Origin: Clostridia bacterium
Lineage (GTDB): Bacteria > Bacillota > Clostridia > Christensenellales > CAG-138
DNA length: 64,000 nucleotides
Direction: 5' to 3'
Assembly: GCA_017541305.1 (NCBI GenBank)
Contig: JAFXZJ010000041.1
Span: 1 to 64,000 of the forward strand
Part shown: positions 1-8,284 of the stretch, piece after piece
Layout of the letters: each line of letters begins with the position of its first letter
Position numbering within the stretch: position 1 is the stretch's first letter
Notes under the pieces: generated by a model
Told to the model about the DNA's origin: nothing
What the model saw: the letters and a program-made list of their open reading frames with translations, nothing else
Databases searched by the model: none
Translations under genes and position numbers: made by a program

Positions 1-867
1 GGACTGGGAATAGCCGTAAACGCCCGCGGCGCCCGCAGCCAGCAGCGCGGTGCCGGTGGTGCCCTTGCCGGCCTTCTTCATGCCTTCGCAGATAGCCATC
101 CAGACGAAGCAGTTGGAGAGGGTGCCGGAAACGTGATTCTGGATGTAGCGGCCGTCGATAAACGCCGCGGAACCGGACTTGACAGCCCAGCCGTTATTAT
201 AGTCGGTGGTGGTGATGCCGGTGGTGGTGGTCAGGCACAGATAGGAGGTGGTGCCGGACTGAACGCCGTGGGAGTCATAGATGACGACGCCCTTGTTAGT
301 GTAGTTCTGAGCGATCGCGGGGCCGGTAGCGCCGGTGCCGGTCAGCTTGGTGAGCGTGCCGCCCGTGGCGTTGGCGATGGACTGAGCCTCGGTCTTATAC
401 TGATCGGTGAAGCTGGAATCCTGACCGTAATAGGGGCCGACGAGCAGTACGTTCTTGCTGCCCGCGTTGCCGCAGACGCCCCTGGTTATAGAGTCGATGA
501 CCTTTGCGTTAACGGAAGGAACGTGTTCGGTGTTGCGTACGCGATAGCAATACAGGTTGTGCATGCCGTCGATCGTGAAGGCGAACTGGTTATCGTTTTC
601 CCAAACGATGCTGTCCTTATCAACAAGCGGGTTGTTCACGACAGCCTGATAGGCGGCCATGGTAACTGCGGAAGGAGCAGCCTTCCTTGCGAGCATTTCC
701 TTTTCGACCTTCTCGATGCTTGCCCAAGCGGTATCCAGCTTGGCAAGCTCGCGGGCCTCGTACTGTGCGCGGGACGTGCTCTCGGCAATGGACGCCGCGG
801 GAAGCACCATGATTACCATGAGCAGAGCGATCAGGGCGCATGCGACCTTCTTAAAACTACTGTGCAT
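1..867 (-). CDS. Secreted protein with possible clan CD cysteine-peptidase dyad (3' end outside window)
   Basis: 289 residues are visible and no stop is reached before base 1, so the C-terminus is missing. The ATG at 867 follows an AGGAGG-type ribosome site. Residues 1-29 form a Sec signal peptide (Lys-Lys at 6-7, hydrophobic core, Ala-Ser-Ile-Ala cleavage region). A hydrophobic strand ends in Asp-Ser-His200-Gly201, and a second hydrophobic block ends in Ile-Cys260-Glu-Gly. This order, a strand followed by His-Gly and then a strand followed by Cys, is the layout of clan CD peptidases (caspase, legumain and gingipain families), so a secreted cysteine peptidase is a reasonable guess. A Gly/Ala-rich segment follows Cys260. 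Outside those two motifs I do not recognise the family; it could be a non-catalytic surface protein. Confidence 0.6.
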   Translation of the reverse strand, partial: MHSSFKKVACALIALLMVIMVLPAASIAESTSRAQYEARELAKLDTAWASIEKVEKEMLARKAAPSAVTMAAYQAVVNNPLVDKDSIVWENDNQFAFTIDGMHNLYCYRVRNTEHVPSVNAKVIDSITRGVCGNAGSKNVLLVGPYYGQDSSFTDQYKTEAQSIANATGGTLTKLTGTGATGPAIAQNYTNKGVVIYDSHGVQSGTTSYLCLTTTTGITTTDYNNGWAVKSGSAAFIDGRYIQNHVSGTLSNCFVWMAICEGMKKAGKGTTGTALLAAGAAGVYGYSQS

Positions 868-921
868 TTTGATTCCTCCTGAAATTTTAGAAAGGTATTA
901 CCCTTGAGGGGTTGCTCGTAT

Positions 922-950
922 ATTATACACTTGATGCGATATATTGTCTA
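922..950 (-). promoter_or_regulatory. Sigma-A type promoter for the secreted peptidase-like gene
   Basis: On the minus strand TAGACA (950-945) is separated by 17 bases from a perfect TATAAT (927-922). Transcription would start near 915, leaving a leader of about 48 bases before the ATG at 867. Confidence 0.7.
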
Positions 951-999
951 CCCCAAAAATAAATATATTTCCACATTTTCGGCTTGCTTTGCCACAATT

Positions 1000-1039
1000 C
1001 AGCCTAAATATGCCCCATTTTGGGCATATAATTAGGCTG
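1000..1039. repeat. Large intergenic palindrome
   Basis: Arms 1000-1007/1032-1039 (8 bp) and 1008-1015/1022-1029 (8 bp) stack into a 16-bp stem interrupted only by two unpaired A residues, with loop CATTTT. Weaker complementarity (TGCCA/TGGCA) continues outside. It lies 50-90 bases upstream of the promoter at 922-950 and has no T-run on either strand, so it looks more like an operator or a small repeat element than a terminator. The rest of the 868-1165 gap holds nothing else I recognise. Confidence 0.6.
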
Positions 1040-1165
1040 TTTGGCACATCTTGACCTTAAAATCAGGTGATTTTGTATCAAAAAGCACGTCCTGTACCGA
1101 CCGATATGCATATATTTCTATGTCAAAAACGGCCGATCGTATACTGTTTTTTCGGGCTTTCGGGC

Positions 1166-1202
1166 ATAAAAAAGCACCGCCGGGGACTGCCTGCGGTGCT
1201 TT
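1166..1202 (-). terminator. Rho-independent terminator of the leucine-rich-repeat gene
   Basis: Stem 1202-1193/1180-1171 (10 bp, GC-rich in the middle, A-flanked) followed on the minus strand by a run of T (1170-1167), 12 bases after the stop codon at 1214. Confidence 0.85.
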
Positions 1203-1213
1203 CGTTTGTACTA

Positions 1214-3616
1214 TCAGCCTATTCCGAGCGCCATCCTGAGTATGAGGAGTGCATCGGTGGTGTCGACGATACCGTTGCCGTCGATATCGGCTCGTGCAAG
1301 CTGTTCATTGGAGAGCATCATGATGTTCATCGCGGTGCGCAGCGCATAGAGCGCGTCGGTGGTATCCAGTACATAGTCCATATTCACGTCGGCGTAAGGG
1401 AGCACGGGCAGATCTTCGGTAGTGAAAAGCGCCGTGCGGTAGCCGTGCCAGTTGGGAGTCATCCAGCCGGTATTCCCCGTGAGGTAACGCAGCGTGATCA
1501 CCTGGGAATTAAAGCTTTGATTGTTCGTGCCGCCGTCGAATATCGACTCGGGAGCGCTGCCCATGAAGAAAGCGTTCGCAAGCCTGGGGCAGTTCTGGCA
1601 GGCGTTCTTGCCGATCGAGTTCACGCGCTGACCCAGAATGAGATAGGTGAGCTTCGTGCAGTCGGCAAAGCAGCCTTCGCCGATCGTCCTGAGCCTGTCG
1701 CCGGTTTCGACGTAAACCAGTCCGGAACAGCCCTGGAAGGCCTTGTTCCCGATCGTTTCGATCTCGTCGGAAAGCACGATCCTGACGAGCCCCGGGCAGT
1801 TCCTGAAGGTGAAGTCGGCGATATCCACAAGTTCCGAACCGAACTTGACGTATTCGAGCCTGTCACAGTTGTAGAAGGCGCCCGAATCGGAGTAGTTATA
1901 GTTGTTGTAGATGTGCAGCAGACTGTCGGGAAGCTCGATGAAGAAGAGCTTGTCGCAGTTCTTGAAGGCGGCGTCATAGATCGTCTCAAGCGTGTTGCTC
2001 AAGCTTATGGAGTTCATCGCGATGCAGCCGTCGAACGCATAGCGATAGATGGTCTTAACGCTGTTGCCCATTGTCACAGTCACAAGATGATCGCAGCCCT
2101 GGAACGCCTCGGCGCCGATCTCCTGCACGTCGTTTCCGATAACGGCGGATCTCAGCGCGGTGCAGTTCTCGAAGCAGCCCTGGCCTATCGTGCCGCTCAC
2201 GCCGTCGGGGATCACGATGCCCGTAAGCTCGTAACAATCCCTGAATGTGTAGTTGCCGATGCCCTCGAGCCTTGAGCCGAGCGTTACGGATTCAAGCCTG
2301 TCGCAGTTATAGAACACGCCCGAATCGGTGTAATTCAGAACGTTCTTAATGTACATAAGGCTTTCGGGAAGCTCGATCGAGGTGAGCCTGTCGCAGTTTT
2401 TGAACGCCGCGTCGTTTATCGTTTCGAGCGTGCTGCTAAGATTGATGGAGTTCATTACGATACAGCCGTCGAAGGCGTATTTGCCAATGGTCCTGACGTT
2501 ATTGCCCATCGTCACCGTCTTAAGGTGATCGCAGCCCTGGAACGCGCCTATGCCGATCTCGGAAACGCCGCTGCCGATGGAGGCGGAAGTCATTGCCGTG
2601 CAGCCATAGAAGCAGCCCTGGCCTATCGCGCCGCTGACGCCGTTGGGGATCACGACGCCGGTGAGCGCCGGGCACTGCCTGAAGGTGAAGTTGCCGATGC
2701 CCTCAAGGCTTGAGCTAAGCGTTACCGAGCTGAGCCTGTCGCAGTTATAGAACACGCCCGAATCGTTGTAATTCAACACGTTCTTGAGATACATGACGCT
2801 GTCGGGAATCACGATCGAGGTGAGCCTGTCGCAGTTCTTGAACGCCGCGTCGTTGATCGTCTCGAGCGTGCTGCTCAGGTTGATGGAGGTCATAGCGATA
2901 CAGCCGTCGAAGGCGTATTTGCCTATGGTCCTGACGCCGTTGCCCATGGTCACGGTCTTCAAATGGTCGCAGCCCTGGAAAGCGCCTATGCCGATCTCGG
3001 AAACGCCGCTGCCGATGGAGGCGGAAGTCATTGCCGTGCAGCCATAGAAGCAGCCCTGACCTATCGTTCCCGTAACTCCGTCGGGCAGGGTGACGCTTGT
3101 GAGCGCCGGGCACTGCCTGAAAGTGAAGTTGCCTATGCCCCGGAGATTGCCGCCGAAGGTGACGGATTCGAGCCTGTCGCAGTTGTAGAACGCGCCCGAA
3201 TCGGAATAATTCAGACCGTTCTTGATCTCCAGAAGGCTGTTAGGCAGCACGACGGAGGTCAGCCTGTCGCAGTTCTTGAACGCGCCGTCGTTGATGATCT
3301 CGAGCGTGTTGCCGAGCGAGACCGCAGTAGCCCTGTTGTGATCGTCGAACGCATATTTGACTATCGAGGTGACGCCGTTGCCCACGTTGATCGTGAGTAT
3401 GGAATCCTTATAGTCCTTCCAGGGGTTGGCGGTGATCGCGCCGGCGCCCGTTATATTGAGCACGCCGGTCGAGGTGTTGAGCGTCCAGTTCACGCCCGCG
3501 CCGCATGAGCCGCTGTAGACCTCGTTGGGCTCAACACGATTCGTCCATGCCATGACGGGCAGAGCGATGAGCGCCAATACCGTCAATATCAGCGCAGCGA
3601 ATACGTATTTTTTCAT
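1214..3616 (-). CDS. Secreted BspA-like leucine-rich-repeat protein with C-terminal type I dockerin
   Basis: 800 residues. The ATG at 3616 was chosen because GGAGG lies 8 bases upstream and the product then opens with a clean signal peptide (Lys-Lys, hydrophobic core, Met-Ala cleavage region near residue 22); longer open reading upstream is unconvincing. The body is LRR_5/BspA-type repeats (patterns such as AFxNCxxL and IGxxAFxGC), arranged as higher-order units of 146 residues. The last 63 residues hold two calcium-binding loops (DVNMDYVLDTTD and DIDGNGIVDTTD), each followed by a hydrophobic helix: a type I dockerin. Dockerins bind cohesins, so the protein is probably secreted and attached non-covalently to a scaffold or cell-surface complex. 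No cohesin is seen in the window. It is monocistronic, with its own promoter and terminator. Confidence 0.92.
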   Translation of the reverse strand: MKKYVFAALILTVLALIALPVMAWTNRVEPNEVYSGSCGAGVNWTLNTSTGVLNITGAGAITANPWKDYKDSILTINVGNGVTSIVKYAFDDHNRATAVSLGNTLEIINDGAFKNCDRLTSVVLPNSLLEIKNGLNYSDSGAFYNCDRLESVTFGGNLRGIGNFTFRQCPALTSVTLPDGVTGTIGQGCFYGCTAMTSASIGSGVSEIGIGAFQGCDHLKTVTMGNGVRTIGKYAFDGCIAMTSINLSSTLETINDAAFKNCDRLTSIVIPDSVMYLKNVLNYNDSGVFYNCDRLSSVTLSSSLEGIGNFTFRQCPALTGVVIPNGVSGAIGQGCFYGCTAMTSASIGSGVSEIGIGAFQGCDHLKTVTMGNNVRTIGKYAFDGCIVMNSINLSSTLETINDAAFKNCDRLTSIELPESLMYIKNVLNYTDSGVFYNCDRLESVTLGSRLEGIGNYTFRDCYELTGIVIPDGVSGTIGQGCFENCTALRSAVIGNDVQEIGAEAFQGCDHLVTVTMGNSVKTIYRYAFDGCIAMNSISLSNTLETIYDAAFKNCDKLFFIELPDSLLHIYNNYNYSDSGAFYNCDRLEYVKFGSELVDIADFTFRNCPGLVRIVLSDEIETIGNKAFQGCSGLVYVETGDRLRTIGEGCFADCTKLTYLILGQRVNSIGKNACQNCPRLANAFFMGSAPESIFDGGTNNQSFNSQVITLRYLTGNTGWMTPNWHGYRTALFTTEDLPVLPYADVNMDYVLDTTDALYALRTAMNIMMLSNEQLARADIDGNGIVDTTDALLILRMALGIG
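1800..3270 (-). repeat. 438-bp in-frame tandem repeat inside the leucine-rich-repeat gene
   Basis: The same anchor (…CAGGCTGACC/CACC on the coding strand) recurs at about 1943, 2381, 2819 and 3257, exactly 438 bases (146 codons) apart. Three full units and a diverged partial fourth are present. Parts of units at 2526-2627 and 2962-3065 differ at only a few bases, indicating recent duplication or gene conversion. Confidence 0.85.
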
Positions 3617-3726
3617 GCCAGATACCTCCGATATGATTTCGAACGCCTGCGTATGCTTGAAAAACCAACGCTTCCGCAATATAATAGGAAGAAAGGCTCC
3701 CTTGGCGTCCGATCGATTATGATATA

Positions 3727-3754
3727 ATTTTAGCATTTCGAACCGGAATGTCAA
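3727..3754 (-). promoter_or_regulatory. Promoter for the leucine-rich-repeat gene
   Basis: Minus strand TTGACA (3754-3749), 16-base spacer, TAAAAT (3732-3727). The predicted leader is about 105 bases. On the plus strand a TATAAT at 3723-3728 overlaps it, with only a poor -35 (TTGGCG, 15-base spacing), and could serve the divergent acetyltransferase gene. Confidence 0.6.
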
Positions 3755-3791
3755 TAGCGCAGCCGCCGCAAAAAACGAAATGAGGCACAGC

Positions 3792-4229
3792 ATGATCATA
3801 ATCCCCGCAAACGACCGCATAGACGACTGCATCGCCCTGCGCATGGAGGTTTTCGTGCGCGAGCAGGGCGTGCCCTTGGAGCTCGAGATCGACAGGTATG
3901 ACTCCCCTGCCTCCGGCTGCGGGCATTTCCTTCTGCTCGACGAAGCCCGCGATTCGCTCCCCGCGGGCACTTTCCGCGCATACTTCGAAACGGATGATAC
4001 CGTGCATCTTCAGCGCATCTGCCTCATAAAGGAATATCGCGGCCGCGGCCTGGGCCGCGCCATGCTGCGCTATGCGGAACAGTATTATAAGAAGAAAGGC
4101 GCCCGAAGATTCACCCTCGGCGCCCAGTGCTATGCGGTCCCGTTCTATGAAAAATGCGGTTATTCCTGCGTTTCCGGCGTGTTCGACGACGCCGGGATCC
4201 CGCACAGGATGATGGAAAAGGAGCTGTGA
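3792..4229 (+). CDS. GNAT-family N-acetyltransferase
   Basis: 145 residues from the ATG at 3792, which has GAGG seven bases upstream; an in-frame ATG at 3780 would add four residues but lacks a ribosome site. The acetyl-CoA loop is visible (ICLIKEYRGRGLGRAML), followed by a C-terminal strand and the FYEKCGY motif typical of GNAT folds. The N-terminal pattern VFVREQGVP resembles the ElaA/YjcF subgroup of small GNATs. The substrate cannot be told from sequence. It is transcribed toward the polysaccharide locus and ends only 7 bases from the stop of the convergent phosphoesterase gene, so no separate terminator fits between them. Confidence 0.85.
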   Translation: MIIIPANDRIDDCIALRMEVFVREQGVPLELEIDRYDSPASGCGHFLLLDEARDSLPAGTFRAYFETDDTVHLQRICLIKEYRGRGLGRAMLRYAEQYYKKKGARRFTLGAQCYAVPFYEKCGYSCVSGVFDDAGIPHRMMEKEL

Positions 4230-4236
4230 GCCGCCG

Positions 4237-5112
4237 TCAGCCCGCATCGAGCTCCACAGTCACGATCTCCGGTGGGTTGAAGAAGCGCGGCATACCTTTC
4301 GCGCCGGCAAGGCCCGTCGTCAGCACGCAGGTCGCTTTTTCTCCCTCAAACAACCCCTTGGTGTAGGGGGGAAACCAACCGACGTACGGCGCATAAACGC
4401 CGCGATCAAGTATCGGTATCCGCACGACGCCGCCGTGATAATGCCCCGAAAGCACCAGATCCACCGGCGCTTTGTCGCGGTAGCCCCAATCCAGCCAGTT
4501 GGTCGGAACATGGTTGATAAGCAGCTTGAAGCGGTCGGTATCCTCGAAATCGTCGAAGAAGCGCATAAGTTTCTCCTGCCGCGCGGAGTCGGACGTATCC
4601 ATCTGAGGCGTGCGGTAATAGCCCGCGTAGCCTCCTATGCGCAAAGGCGTGCCGTTGATCTCCGTGTCAACATATTCCGCCTCGAGCACGACCGCGCCGG
4701 CTTGCTCTATCCGCTCCGCAAGCTCCGCCCATGCCATTTTCGAAATGCCCATCTCGTGATTCCCCATGCCGAAATACACCGGGGAGATCTTCCCCGCCTC
4801 CGCAATGAACGCGCAGACGCGGCCGATATCCTCCTCATCCGACTCCCTGTCAAACAGATCGCCCGCCAGCACGATGATATCCGGCTCCTCACCCGCGATC
4901 TTTTCAAGCAGCCGCGCGTTGCTTTCGCCGAACTCCCGCCCGTGAAGATCGGAGAGGAGGACGAGGCGGATACTTCCTTTCACCTTGCCCGATCGAAATG
5001 TATAACGGTTGACGGTCATCGTAAAGTTCGAGTAGAGTAATTCGGCGATAAGCATGATAATGAGCAGGGACAAAATGACGCAAGCCCGGATCCGCAGCGT
5101 TTTTCTATTCAT
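4237..5112 (-). CDS. Membrane-anchored calcineurin-like metallophosphoesterase
   Basis: 291 residues. The ATG at 5112 overlaps the rfbC stop by 8 bases, so translation is probably coupled; longer reading upstream lies inside rfbC. One N-terminal membrane segment (about residues 9-26) is followed by the metal-binding signatures DLHG (55-58), GDLFDR (84-89), GNHE (117-120) and a late GHYHGG. This order is that of YkuE-like phosphoesterases, which act at the outer face of the membrane on phospholipid-type or isoprenyl substrates. As the last gene of the polysaccharide locus it might recycle a lipid carrier or trim a lipid-linked precursor, but that is inference. Confidence 0.88.
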   Translation of the reverse strand: MNRKTLRIRACVILSLLIIMLIAELLYSNFTMTVNRYTFRSGKVKGSIRLVLLSDLHGREFGESNARLLEKIAGEEPDIIVLAGDLFDRESDEEDIGRVCAFIAEAGKISPVYFGMGNHEMGISKMAWAELAERIEQAGAVVLEAEYVDTEINGTPLRIGGYAGYYRTPQMDTSDSARQEKLMRFFDDFEDTDRFKLLINHVPTNWLDWGYRDKAPVDLVLSGHYHGGVVRIPILDRGVYAPYVGWFPPYTKGLFEGEKATCVLTTGLAGAKGMPRFFNPPEIVTVELDAG

Positions 5113-5659
5113 TATCCAGTTCGCGAATGAATGGCTGCTCTTTATCCTTTTCTGAAAGCAGAACCGGAACGCCTTCAATAATCGGCCAATCGACGCCGAT
5201 ATCCGGATCATTCCAACGGATGCCGCCTTCGTCATTCGGATGATAAAAATCCGTTACTTTATAACAGAATTCTGCGATCTCACTCATCACATAGAATCCA
5301 TGTGCAAACCCTTCGGGTATATAAAACTGTTTTTTGTTCTCGGCAGACAGTACCTCGCCATGCCATTTGCCGTATGTCGCAGATCCCCGCCGAAGGTCCA
5401 CGGCAACGTCAAAGACTTCTCCCCGAAGCACGCGCACAAGCTTTCCCTGGGGGAATCGTTTTTGATAATGGAGCCCCCGCAGCACCCCGCGGCGCGACAT
5501 AGACTGGTTATCCTGCACGAACACCATGTTCAGTCCTGCTTCACGCATGTCGTTCAAGTTATACGTTTCCATAAACCAACCGCGTTCGTCACCGAACACA
5601 GACGGTTCAATGATATACAGGCCTGATATCTCACAGGCCGTAACCTTAATCTTGCTCAT
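5105..5659 (-). CDS. rfbC: dTDP-4-dehydrorhamnose 3,5-epimerase (RmlC)
   Basis: 184 residues, the usual length. Converts dTDP-4-keto-6-deoxy-D-glucose to the L-lyxo epimer in dTDP-L-rhamnose synthesis. Family motifs visible: RGWFMETY near residue 26, RGLHYQ with the catalytic His at 64, VFDVAVDLR, the proton-relay Tyr at 133, and FAHGFYV. It overlaps the upstream acetyltransferase by 14 bases and the downstream phosphoesterase by 8, and ends in TAG. It is separated from rfbD/B/A by an aminotransferase-acetyltransferase pair, so the rhamnose genes are interrupted by a second sugar branch that uses the same intermediate. Confidence 0.95.
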   Translation of the reverse strand: MSKIKVTACEISGLYIIEPSVFGDERGWFMETYNLNDMREAGLNMVFVQDNQSMSRRGVLRGLHYQKRFPQGKLVRVLRGEVFDVAVDLRRGSATYGKWHGEVLSAENKKQFYIPEGFAHGFYVMSEIAEFCYKVTDFYHPNDEGGIRWNDPDIGVDWPIIEGVPVLLSEKDKEQPFIRELDNE

Positions 5660-6188
5660 TATGCATTCTTCTCCAAGTATCTGATGTGATATCCATTGCG
5701 ATCACATCGAGCGGTTTTCCTTCTCTGATAAATCGGCCCGGTTCGCGGGTATACTCAGTGAAGCCCGCATGCATATAGGTGCGTATTGCCGGCACGTTGT
5801 CCTCCACGACATACAAGTAAACTCTATCCAGTTTCATTTCTTCAAACGCTACTTCCAGAATTTTATCAGTAGCGGGTAACGCATAGTGGCGGCCCTTTCC
5901 AACTGGCTCGCCTATAAAAATTCCGAATTCCGCTTGTTTTTTTACAGAATCAATGTTCTTAAGGAACACTGTTCCTATGCTCAACTCACCATTTGCATTG
6001 AGAGTAACAATGAATTGTCTGCACTTTCCCGCGCATACAACAGCCCGGTAATATTGCAGATGCTGTTCAACGGTGATCGGAGACTGGCTGAACAGATTTC
6101 TCCGCACATCATCGGAATTGCGCCAACGCACAATATTCTCCGCGTCCCGCTCCTCGATCGGCCGAAGCGTTATTTCATTTCCCTTCAT
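5646..6188 (-). CDS. GNAT acetyltransferase, probable amino-sugar N-acetyltransferase
   Basis: 180 residues of the RimJ/RimL-PseH type. The N-terminus has the family pattern LRPIEERDAENIVRWRN; the acetyl-CoA region IGEPVGKGRHYALPA and the later VVEDNVPAIRTYMHAGF are typical. It overlaps the DegT-type aminotransferase upstream by 14 bases and rfbC downstream by 14. That gene pairing (aminotransferase then acetyltransferase, inside a dTDP-sugar block) suggests it N-acetylates the amino sugar made by its neighbour, as PseH- and WecD-like enzymes do. Which sugar is unknown. Confidence 0.8.
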   Translation of the reverse strand: MKGNEITLRPIEERDAENIVRWRNSDDVRRNLFSQSPITVEQHLQYYRAVVCAGKCRQFIVTLNANGELSIGTVFLKNIDSVKKQAEFGIFIGEPVGKGRHYALPATDKILEVAFEEMKLDRVYLYVVEDNVPAIRTYMHAGFTEYTREPGRFIREGKPLDVIAMDITSDTWRRMHNEQD

Positions 6189-7311
6189 AGAATGCGTTTA
6201 CCGCCTTTATAATGGTATGGACGTCTTCATCAGAAAGCCACATATGGAGCGGCATCGTGATAAGATGCCCCGATATCTCTTGCGCATAAGGACAAGTGCC
6301 GTACGCATAGTTGTAAAGCTTATACTCCGTATTGTCGCGGTAATGCACCCCGCAATAAATGTCGTATGAAGCAAGATAACTTAACAGCGCTTCTCGATCA
6401 GGCACCGCCATTTCGTAAATGTGGAATGAACACTCCTGTGCATATGGAGCTTTGATGATTTGAATATTGCTGTTATCCGCAAAGCCGCGATCATACATGG
6501 AGACGATCTTGCGACGGCGCTCGTTCTCCTCGTCGAGGTATTTCAGCTGCACCAAAGCGATAGCAGCCATTATTGCGTTGCCGTTGTATTTATACCCCAG
6601 GTGATCAACGTCATATTTCCACTTATACGATCCTTGATTCGAACGGGCATAGGTATCCTTGTTGATACCAAGCCACGCGAGCTCTCTTGCAAGTTTATCA
6701 TCAGCGTCATCCGCAAAACATATCATCCCGCTGTCGCCCGTCGGAAGGTTTTTAACCGCCTGGAAAGAGTAGACCGCAGCGTCTACGCCCTCCCATGTGC
6801 CAGGACAAACCCCCTTGACTTTAGTTCCGGCCATATGAGCGGCATCCAAAATAAGCCTCAGCCTGTGCTCACGGCAAAGCTTTATGACCTGCTCCAGCTT
6901 TCCGACTCTCCCGCCATACCCAACAAACATAACGGCTTTCGTCCGTTCCGTGATTTTACGCTCGATATCCGCTGGGTCGATACACAAGTATTCGTCAACA
7001 TCTGCAAAAACCGGGTGCATCCCTTCGTAAAGAATGGCATGGTTGGATGAAACAAAAGTGATAGGCGTTGTGATGATCTCATCACCCTCAGACCAATTAT
7101 ACTTTTGTTTGAGTATCTTGACCGCAAGATGCAGTCCCGCAGTGTTCGAATTAAGGAAGCATGCGTTTTTGTGCCCTGTGTAATCCTTCCACGCATTCTC
7201 AAACTCAACGGTTTTATAACCCATACCGGTCCAACCCTTTTCAAGGCATTCCCGTATTTCTTGTAAGCACTCATCGATATGGAATTTTGGTTTCAACACT
7301 TGAATCGACAT
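6175..7311 (-). CDS. DegT/DnrJ/EryC1 PLP-dependent sugar aminotransferase
   Basis: 378 residues from the ATG at 7311, which sits behind an AAGGAGG site. The fold family is shown by the N-terminal LNSNTAGLHLA segment, the cofactor-binding LDAAH (Asp156), and the Schiff-base lysine in FQAVKNLPTGDSG (Lys187). Such enzymes transaminate nucleotide-linked keto sugars using glutamate. Lying between rfbD and rfbC, the likely substrate is dTDP-4-keto-6-deoxyglucose, giving a 4-amino-4,6-dideoxy sugar that the overlapping GNAT would acetylate. It is clearly a different subfamily from the second aminotransferase at 15924-17018. Confidence 0.88.
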   Translation of the reverse strand: MSIQVLKPKFHIDECLQEIRECLEKGWTGMGYKTVEFENAWKDYTGHKNACFLNSNTAGLHLAVKILKQKYNWSEGDEIITTPITFVSSNHAILYEGMHPVFADVDEYLCIDPADIERKITERTKAVMFVGYGGRVGKLEQVIKLCREHRLRLILDAAHMAGTKVKGVCPGTWEGVDAAVYSFQAVKNLPTGDSGMICFADDADDKLARELAWLGINKDTYARSNQGSYKWKYDVDHLGYKYNGNAIMAAIALVQLKYLDEENERRRKIVSMYDRGFADNSNIQIIKAPYAQECSFHIYEMAVPDREALLSYLASYDIYCGVHYRDNTEYKLYNYAYGTCPYAQEISGHLITMPLHMWLSDEDVHTIIKAVNAFYEGK

Positions 7312-7375
7312 ATTCTTTTCCTCCTTTTTCGAATTGTCATAGGATGTGTTTCGCAACGTAGCTCCTTCATTATGC

Positions 7376-8284
7376 TCAGTCCATCGTTTCACTCAGTTTG
7401 CGTAGGTATCTGCCCAGCGCATCCTTCCAAATCGGCAAAGTCGCAAAGCCCTCCCTTGTCAGTTTTGTTCGATCAAGTCTGCTGTTAAGCGGGCGTCTCG
7501 CTTTGCATAACCCGTATTCCTCAGTACTGACCGGGAGCACTTTGGCGTTAAGCCCTGCCTGACATATGATCTCACAAGCAAAATCATACCAACTGATATA
7601 TTCATCCTCGTTGGTGGCATGGTACGTGCCGTATTTTTCGGTAACTATCATATCGGCAAGCAGCCGTGCAAGATCCGCCGTATACGTAGGCGTGCCTATC
7701 TGATCATTCACAACACGAATCACGGGTTTTGTACTTCCAAGCCGCAGCATCGTTTTAACGAAGTTGTTGCTTCTTATGCCAAACGCCCATGCCGTACGAA
7801 CGATAAAATATCTTTCCAGCATTTCGGAAACCGTCCGTTCTCCGGCAAGCTTGCTTTCACCGTATACGTTTAGCGGCGCAAAACTCGTGCAATCGGCGTC
7901 CCAAGGTTCCGTCCCCTGCCCGTCGAACACGTAATCCGTGGAGATATAGAGCATTTTACAGCCTATATCCCTTGCGGCAAGGGCGATATTGCGAGTGCCG
8001 CCGACGTTTATCGCAAATACCTTCTCACGGTTTTCGGGCTCTTCCGCTGCGTCAACAGCCGTCCATGCCGCACAGTGTATCACCGCGTCCGGATGAACAC
8101 GTTCCATCACGCTGCGTACCTCTTCGGCGTCGGTAATGTCAAGAGCAGTGTACTCAACGCCCTCAGGCAAGCCCGCCGCTTCCGGCAGTATATCCGTGGC
8201 GAACGTCTCGTGCCCCCTGCTCCAAAGCTCCGTTACCGTATCAAAACCCAGCTGCCCGCAGGCGCCGGTGACGAAAACTTTCAT
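7376..8284 (-). CDS. rfbD: dTDP-4-dehydrorhamnose reductase (RmlD)
   Basis: 302 residues. Last step of dTDP-L-rhamnose synthesis (NADPH reduction of the 4-keto group). Rossmann loop TGACGQLG at residues 6-13, the catalytic Tyr141 and Lys145 in NVYGESKLAGE, and the closing RPLNSRLD motif are all present. The start overlaps the stop of rfbB by four bases (ATGA). A 64-base gap follows before the aminotransferase. Confidence 0.95.
   Translation of the reverse strand: MKVFVTGACGQLGFDTVTELWSRGHETFATDILPEAAGLPEGVEYTALDITDAEEVRSVMERVHPDAVIHCAAWTAVDAAEEPENREKVFAINVGGTRNIALAARDIGCKMLYISTDYVFDGQGTEPWDADCTSFAPLNVYGESKLAGERTVSEMLERYFIVRTAWAFGIRSNNFVKTMLRLGSTKPVIRVVNDQIGTPTYTADLARLLADMIVTEKYGTYHATNEDEYISWYDFACEIICQAGLNAKVLPVSTEEYGLCKARRPLNSRLDRTKLTREGFATLPIWKDALGRYLRKLSETMD

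Noticed and set aside
1067..2275. Long open frames opposite the leucine-rich-repeat gene
   Set aside because: They are the antisense reading of repetitive GC-rich codons and lack ribosome sites or family motifs. The same holds for the long plus-strand frames opposite the giant gene (for example 51182-52270, 52349-53422, 56039-57034).
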